64,000 nt of DNA from Akebia trifoliata (lineage: Eukaryota > Streptophyta > Magnoliopsida > Ranunculales > Lardizabalaceae), in the NCBI GenBank assembly GCA_017979445.1, contig CM030707.1, positions 22,326,586 to 22,390,585 on the forward strand, given 5' to 3'. The notes under the pieces were generated by a model. The model saw only the letters and a program-made list of their open reading frames with translations, ran no database searches and was not told the origin of the DNA. Positions 57,583 to 64,000 of the stretch are shown here, piece after piece. Numbering within the stretch: the first letter of the stretch is position 1; each line of letters starts with the position of its first letter. The translations under genes were made by a program, and so were the position numbers.

Positions 57583-58284
57583 CAAATATAAGTAAGGGAT
57601 GAATGGATAAAGTTCTTTTAAAGAGGAGGGCAATGTGTGATCGTGGTTACAAGGCACCCACTCGCTAGGGCTAGAGAGGGTGTGTGTGTGTGAGGGCTTG
57701 GGGGAATGTCGACAGGCATAATCAATGCCTCTCTATGTAATATGCTTTGAAAATCCAAAGCACATCTCCGACCATATCATGTGTTAGATATGAACAATAT
57801 CTTAGTACAATCTCCATGTCTCTTTCTACCTTCCTTAATTACATCATGCATAACTCATGCATTAAAAGCTAGTACAAAAAATAATTATCTCTGTCTCTCT
57901 CTAAATATGTATCTAAAATAACCATATCGTAAAATATAAAAAAATATGAGTGGTAACTTTAGAAAAAGTTAATATAAAATAAAGAGAAATTGATCTATTA
58001 TTATTTATAATTTTGGAACATTTTTAAAGATATAATTTATATCTACCGATCTAGAGTCGACTCCTCTAATACAAAATAATCTCAACCACTAGATCCCAAA
58101 GGCTCAAATCACCTCCAACTCAAATCATTTGATGAATTAAATGACAAGTTGAGCCTAAGTACAATTGAGCCGGGCAATCCTAAAATACGTTGAGCATTTA
58201 TAATGAAGACCAAAATATTGTACTAAAGAGAAGGAATTAATGTTGTGATGCAAGTTTGTTGAGAAACAAATATGGTCCAGAGTT
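57583..58284. other. No gene recognised
   Basis: It includes a (TG)n patch at 57678-57692 and AT-rich DNA. No domain-bearing frame. Confidence 0.55.
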
Positions 58285-58530
58285 AACCCTAAGGAGGGTT
58301 GGCTTAGTGGCAAGCCAAGCCTTGATAAGCTCCTCAGGAAGAGTAAGTCAAGTGTTCGAAATCCCACGAAGCTATGAATTTCTTGGGACCACCCTCCATG
58401 GTCCGATTGACCATCGACTCAACCTGTTGCACGGAGGACTTTCTGAGGGGGCGGTGCATGTAACCGCAAGATTAGTCCCACCTCAAAGGTGGGGATACCC
58501 ACGACAATTAGACAATGGAATAAAGAGATG
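58285..58530 (+). mobile_element. tRNA-derived SINE
   Basis: Box A GGCTTAGTGGC (58301-58311) and box B-like GTGTTCGAAATCCC (58352-58365) are well placed for a Pol III promoter. A GGGACCACCCTC block follows (58384-58395), shared with the SINE at 9440, then a GC-rich body. The 3' end near 58530 is not sharply defined. It is not a functional tRNA: the arms do not pair into a cloverleaf. Confidence 0.65.
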
Positions 58531-60764
58531 TTGAACTCGAGTTACGTAGTTGTTGTCTTTAATTACGATGTTATTTGGTTCACGCTCGAATATGAACTCA
58601 AGTTTGAGAAGCATCTTCTAGGATACAACAAGCCTAACCTCTTGTTCAAAATTCTTCATCTTGCAAAGATGAAGAATGTCCAAATAACTCGATCAATTAC
58701 CAATATTAAGTCGAAGTATTTGATATAAGCCCATGAGTCCACTGCTATAAATCCAAATGTCACTATTGAAATAATCATCTGATGGACTTTCCAGATCACT
58801 CAATCTCTTACAAGTGAAAAGTGGGCCTCAAAAGTATCCAAGCACATTATGAACAAGTGTATGCGTGATTATGGCGGTTCGTCAAATAAGTTTCTCTTTC
58901 TTAAGGAATGTATAAGAGATCCATCCTATATATTTTCTTGGGATTTCTTGCTCATTTCCTACATGGACCTTCTTTTCGAGTGGTATTTTTGTAATTTACC
59001 ATGCAAGAGACAAATATCTAATAACTTACCAAAAAATCCATTTAATCCAAGATAAAATTATTTATTTATTTAAATCTAATAAACTATTTATATTATTTTG
59101 TAAAATCGATCACTATTAATGTAACAAAAGTTAAAAGATGAGCGAATATTAAAAACCTCTAAAAAAAATTAAGATATTGAATGGCGAAAAAGGATTTCAA
59201 TTCCTAACAGATTCTTGGGACAAGAGATTGATATTTTTAATTAACCATCTAATTAATCTAGTTAATATTGGGCTAAAACATGCATTTAAGAGGTTCTTCA
59301 AGGGCTTGGAATTAGATAATTTCTATGGTATGAAAATGTAAATGGATTAAGTAGCATGTGCATGCATACAACATCATAATCAAAATCTTATACTAAAATT
59401 TTATGAAGAAATTCATAGAATTAATCATGAGTTCTATTACACATCTTACAGAGCTACCACCATGTGTGAGATAATTTAATGTCATCTTCATCTTTTAATT
59501 ATGATTTGAGCCATATCTAAGATAATAGGTGGGGTCCAACTCTTTAATTGAGAGCCTCGTAGCGATATATAATAACTTCACCAGTCGTATTTGCATGAGA
59601 TGAGTGGCCTTCAATTGAAGTAGCCATTTATCCTAAGTGTTGAATCAGATGTGTTATGTTTATGTCTTGTATTCCATTTGGGATAAATTTTTTATCCAAT
59701 TTTGTAGTTGTACATCGTAGGAGAACAGCTCGAGTCGCGACAATCATATAGACAGACCCACTAACAACCCTAACTCTAGGTAGACATACCCAAAAAAGTA
59801 ACATTATTAGCCATTTTTAGCTTCTAGATTTGAATGTTTTCCATCATGGCCTCTTTGAACTGGTTTGTGGATGAGATTATAAGCTGAAAATAATTGAATC
59901 CAATGGCTAGATTTCGCTAATCATAGAGAGCAAAACATTCACAACTCACAAGTCAGTGGGCCTAAAACTGTGACATTTGGTATCAAAAGGACAGCGACTA
60001 AAGTCAGTACCAAAATTTCAGGTGTAGAGGTTTGATTGGGTAATGGCACTTCATATACGCTTAAAATTCAAGGTACCTTGTACATCCAACATGAATGAAT
60101 GATTGATGGACTCAGTAGGTGATGACATATATACTTCGTACTTATTCTTTTGACAATTTGTGACCAACCTTTAAATTTCTTACCATATGGAAGTCTGAAA
60201 GGCAATGGACCAAGCCAAAGGGAAAAAAAATATAAAGAAAATAAAGATAACCCTCATGAAGGAGATGCAAAATAATTTATTTCACATTACAAAATAATTA
60301 AGATATTTTTTTTCAACATTGAAGTAATTATCAACTTAAATCCAACAAATTGAAGGAAAAAGTATAAGCTAGGTTTAGTTGGACCTATAATGTATATGTA
60401 GTCGAAGATTTAAAGTGGAGTTGTATGTCATCATTGTTGTTGCTAGTTGGAGATCTTTAAGATAAAAAATTCATCGTTGTCGATGCTGCTAGAATGATCA
60501 TGATGATATCCCTGTCTTACTTAAGATACTTTATAGAAACCTTAAAGAATATGCAACAATCTTGAGAGGGAGAGGAGATTCAAAATTGTTTAAATGTATA
60601 TCTAATTTCATGAGTCTAAGTTTAATGGGAAGTTATTGGGACATTCTACTGGCAATGCATTAATTTTGATGTTTATTTGTTCAATCATTTTGATATCCTT
60701 CACTTTAAAAATGCTTTGTGGGACATTCAATGGCATACAATTTCTAAGAAGCTTTATTCAATGG
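58531..60764. other. No gene recognised
   Basis: The plus-strand frames at 58489-58728 and 58849-59055 lack known domains. About 59965-59985 reads ACTGTGACATTTGGTATCAA, an arrangement like an LTR end plus primer binding site, but it diverges afterwards (see rejected items). Confidence 0.45.
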
Positions 60765-60954
60765 CAGGTTTACGATAAGGACAAAAGGGTCACTTCCACA
60801 TAACAATTTTTTAAATTTATAACTATTTATATGCTACAATGACTGATAAAAGAGTCGGAAAAAAAAAACCATCACTATTGCTCCCACAAGATTTTTTAAA
60901 GATTATAAAAGTCTTAGTTGCCCCCACGTAGATGAAATCCGAGCTTTGCCCTTG
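60765..60954. mobile_element. Short non-autonomous hAT relative
   Basis: The right end, read on the minus strand, is CAAGGGCAAAGCTCGGATTT followed by GTGGGGGCAACTAAG. It matches the right end of the hAT at 37329 (CAGGGGCGGAGCCAGGATTT, then GTGGGGGCAACTATG). The left end CAGGTTTACGATAAGGAC is comparable to the hAT start at 31805. The 8-bp flanks do not match well, so the left boundary is tentative. Confidence 0.5.
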
Positions 60955-61182
60955 GTTAGGGGAACCCTCGATCTCTTTCTCGGAGGAAGACATCAAAGTT
61001 GGGACTGAAAAATCAAATATGCATTGGTAGCAAAATTTGAAAAACCACAAAATGGAGGCAACCATTTTCGATCGAGACTTGAGATCATAAGGAAGTGGAT
61101 TCGAGGGTGGAAACTCGCAAGTACCTATGAGGCATCTACTCTGGAATTTCGTCACATCCTCTTGAATTTTCCTCATCATTCA

Positions 61183-63394
61183 TGAAGACACCCCATTTTT
61201 TCCTATGCCGAGCCAGAGAGCACAAAAAACCTTCCAAGAAGGACTTGACCCAAGAAAATTTTCAAAAGAGTTCAAAACCTTATTTTCAAGCAACCACAAG
61301 GCCTGTGGGCCATTTTTAAAAGATTCTTGATTTAAACCTGGTCGTACCTAACCCTTGGCCAAGCTTAAATTTAAGCCTGGTCGTACATTAACCTTGACCA
61401 AGCTTAATTCTTTGCATGGCCAAGGGTAACCCACGACCAAGAACAATTTTTGTTTGGTCCAAGGGTGACTCACGACTAGGCATAATTTTTGTTCAACCTT
61501 GGTATAACCAAAGTCTATTTTTTCACAAACCCATGTGTGTTCGAATTTTGTTCAGCCTTGTAATTTTTCTATTATTCTAACAAAGACCTTTGGTCAAATT
61601 GGTCCCCACAAGGGTGTAATTACTACCTTAACTTCATCTTATTAGAACTAAATCAAGGTAGATTATCCTCATGTCCTCCAAATCTATCTTCAATCTTAAA
61701 AGAGTCAATGTAATTAGACCAAGTTCAAGGGATTTTAATAATTTTGCCCAACTCATATAATTTTCTAAAACTTATATGAGTAAAGACATTCTTAACTTTA
61801 GGTTATTAGAGAATTAGTTAAACTAGATGATCTTAATTTTTATACTCTAAGTTTATATTTACATGCCATCTAGCCTAGTTCTCTAGGATTTGACCCAAAG
61901 CTAATGACCTAATATTATTTTACCTTCATCAAAAAAATCTTTAGAAATTATGATTTTTTACAATCCTATTATCTTAATTATGATTATCAAATTCAAAGAA
62001 GGGATAGATAATTTGAATTTTTTCTAAAGGTTTTATTGAAAATATTGGAAACCCAATGATTTAGGACAAGTTTATCCTCAAAAGTTTCCCAAAATCTTAT
62101 ACATAGGAGACCTTTCTAAAGTAAAATAAAAGGAGGAATGAGCTCATTTAATGATTTAAAATTCTGTCCAAATTTCTCTCAAACCTCTCTAAGCCTTCTT
62201 ATTCTCTCAAAACCTATCTAAAAATCCCTAAATGAACAAACCAAGAAGAAGAAGGAAGAAGGAAGAAAAGAAGAAGATCAATGTAAGGCTAAACCTTCCA
62301 ACCTCCCCCTTTTAATCATCCTCTTTTCACTCTCCCCCCTCCTTTTATTTTCAAGCACTTTTCTTATTTAACTTACTTGCTTCTTAATGCAGTTTTTTAA
62401 ATTTCTAATTTAGAGGCTTGGAAAGAGAGAGTAATCCCCCTTAGAGGTAATCTTTCCCAATAAATTCTCAATAAGATCTTTGAGAGTATTAGATTACGTT
62501 GTTTTACTTTCTTTCTTTATTTTCATGCAATTTAAATTCGTAGTGTAGATTTTTGACTTTCTTTATTTTATTTGCACTTTAAGTTTCCTAGAATAATAAT
62601 CCTTCTTGTTTTACCTTTTTTGATGTCAATAGAATTAGAGAATAAATTCTCTTTAAAGGTAATATTCACTTGATAAGTCCATCACATGCATACACTTTAC
62701 ACATACTCACTTTTAAAATGGCTACAAACAAGAATGTTGGTACCTATAGACCTATATTCAACCTTTAGAACCAACAAAATAATAAAAAAATGAAAAAAAA
62801 TCTCATGCATGTAGTCTTGATTCCTATACAGTATGGTTCAAATCATGAGCATTATCAAATGATCAAACTAATAAATAAAGTCTCCCTAAGGAGCACATAA
62901 AATTATTTTGAAGCTTTGAGACTTCAAATGATGAGATCCATGTGGGTTTTCTTTAAAATTTCAAGCTCACAAAAAATTTCAACAAGCAAGATTTCTGTTT
63001 TAGTTTGCTAATTAGTTTAAATCTTCAATTTTATAAAACTATACTATAATTCTTTTGCCTTTTAATTTTTTCTATAAGTTTCTTTACTTTCAAAATCAAA
63101 AAAGAGTTTCCTAATCACACCATTTGGTCATCTATTAGTAATCATCTTAGGATGAGAGGGACAAGGTGCCTAACATCTTCATTGTCTCTCAACCGAACCT
63201 CCTTATTGTAGATTTTTAGGTAGATAATTTCCCCTTTCTCTTTTGGATATGTGAATCACTACAAACTAAAAAATAAAATTTTATAAAACATTTTCATGGT
63301 ATCTATTCACACTTTAATTGAATGGTAGCGACTCCTAAATTCATGTAGATGAGCTCAAAATCTCCCCCAAGGTTTCGAAGTCCGCGTATCTATA
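61183..63394 (-). mobile_element. Solo LTR, minus orientation, large-LTR family
   Basis: Read on the minus strand it starts TATAGATACGCGGA (63394) and ends ATGGGGTGTCTTCA (61183). It carries GGAGTCGCTACCATTCAATT and GATGTTAGGCACCTTGTCCC, the family motifs of 14271 and 38098. Length is 2212 bp. The flanks ATTCA (61178-61182) and ATTTA (63395-63399) are a 4-of-5 target duplication. The start has lost the canonical TG (TA here). It lies head to head with the next LTR. Confidence 0.7.
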
Positions 63395-63410
63395 ATTTAG
63401 ATATGATCTC

Positions 63411-64000
63411 TGTAGATACGTGAGCTTTGGAACCCTTGAAGGTTTGAGCTCATCTACTTGAATTTTAGAATTTTCACCATTCAATTAAGGTGTGAATAAA
63501 TACCATATAGTAATCTTGAAATCAATTTTCCTTGGCTTGTTGTGACTTTCATGTCCAAAAGGATAATGGGAAAGGTCTTCTTAAATATTTTAAGGGAATT
63601 CGATTGAGAGATAAGGAAGGTGTTAAACATCTTGTCCCTCCAATCCCAGATGATTACCATGGATTGATCATAAATGAAATATTTAAAACTATTTTTTGAG
63701 ATTTTAAAGATAGAAGGAATTGTAGAGAGAATTAAGAAAAATAGGCTATTGTTTTATTTTGAAAAATAAACAAATTGAGACAATGAGTAAGTCATTACTA
63801 TAATAAGTGCTTACTAGATTTTTTTATGAGCTTGGGACTTAGATGAAAATCCATATAAATTTCACCATTTGGGGTCTCAAAACTTCAAAACTAGTTTATA
63901 TGCTCCCTTGGAAGGTTTTATTTATTGGTTTGATCCTTGGATGAGGTTCATGACTTGAACTACACCATATAGGAACCAAGATTATATACATGAGATATTA
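63411..64000 (+). mobile_element. LTR of the same family, plus orientation, cut by window end
   Basis: It starts TGTAGATACGTGAGC at 63411. It then carries TCACCATTCAATTAAGGTGT and GAAGGTGTTAAACATCTTGT, the family's second landmark. It aligns in reverse complement with about 62796-63394. It continues beyond the window, so I cannot tell whether it is a solo LTR or the first LTR of a full element. Confidence 0.75.

Noticed and set aside
59950..60010. LTR end plus primer binding site (TGTGACA then TTTGGTATCA)
   Set aside because: The match to the tRNA-Met site fails after TGGTATCA (AAAGG instead of GAGCC), and I found no partner LTR or TG start with a matching flank.
60823..61179. 118-codon minus-strand frame as a gene
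   Set aside because: It overlaps the hAT-like terminus at 60954, has no recognisable domain or splice context, and starts against an LTR end.
1..64000. CRISPR arrays, bacterial operons, riboswitches or replication origins
   Set aside because: The window is plant nuclear DNA; I saw no spaced short direct repeats of CRISPR type and no prokaryotic gene organisation.

Overview
The window is nuclear DNA of a flowering plant. The evidence is AT-rich sequence with spliced genes, two plant-specific gene families (TANGLED and FANTASTIC FOUR), and plant-type transposable elements: Ty1/Copia, Ty3/Gypsy-type large-LTR elements, hAT, MULE with plant mobile domain, RTE and L1 LINEs, tRNA-derived SINEs and MITEs. 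I cannot fix the species. There are three credible host genes in 64 kb; nearly everything else is transposon sequence in various stages of decay.

Layout. 1-2.3 kb: non-coding, with a foldback MITE. 2.3-12.56 kb (minus strand): a six-exon gene that I rebuilt from splice sites. It encodes an unrecognised 275-residue basic/coiled-coil protein. Its first intron is about 8.8 kb because it holds a 5.2-kb Copia element in the same orientation, SINEs, a MITE and a possible TRIM LTR. 14.27-16.91 kb: a solo LTR with an internal 0.78-kb tandem duplication. 17.22-26.55 kb: a structurally complete but non-coding large-LTR element (LTRs about 3 kb, perfect 5-bp target duplication, PBS and PPT), of LARD type. 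27.4-37.7 kb: a transposon graveyard. It has an L1 fragment, a plant-mobile-domain pseudogene, and a MULE transposase pseudogene split by a 5.5-kb hAT element. The hAT carries a broken transposase gene, a TA-tract MITE and a tandem array resembling its own terminal repeat. 38.10-39.77 kb: a solo LTR with a perfect target duplication.

42.4-44.9 kb (plus): TANGLED, four exons, an intact 358-residue reading frame; it acts in division-plane positioning. A template-switch-like direct/inverted/direct repeat lies just downstream. 45.3-45.7 kb: a small solo LTR. 47-52.3 kb: two RTE LINE tails, MITEs and a hAT-like repeat. 53.27-54.18 kb (plus): an intronless FANTASTIC FOUR-like gene with TATA box and pyrimidine-rich leader. 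54.2-61 kb: mostly unrecognised sequence with a SINE and small repeats. 61.18-64.0 kb: two LTRs of one family head to head 16 bp apart, forming a large imperfect palindrome that runs off the window end.

The host genes do not form a pathway cluster. I found no clear new gene system. The most unusual items are the MITE family sitting in TA microsatellites, the nested PMD/MULE/hAT block, the TIR-like array in the hAT, the repeat behind TANGLED, and the head-to-head LTR pair.
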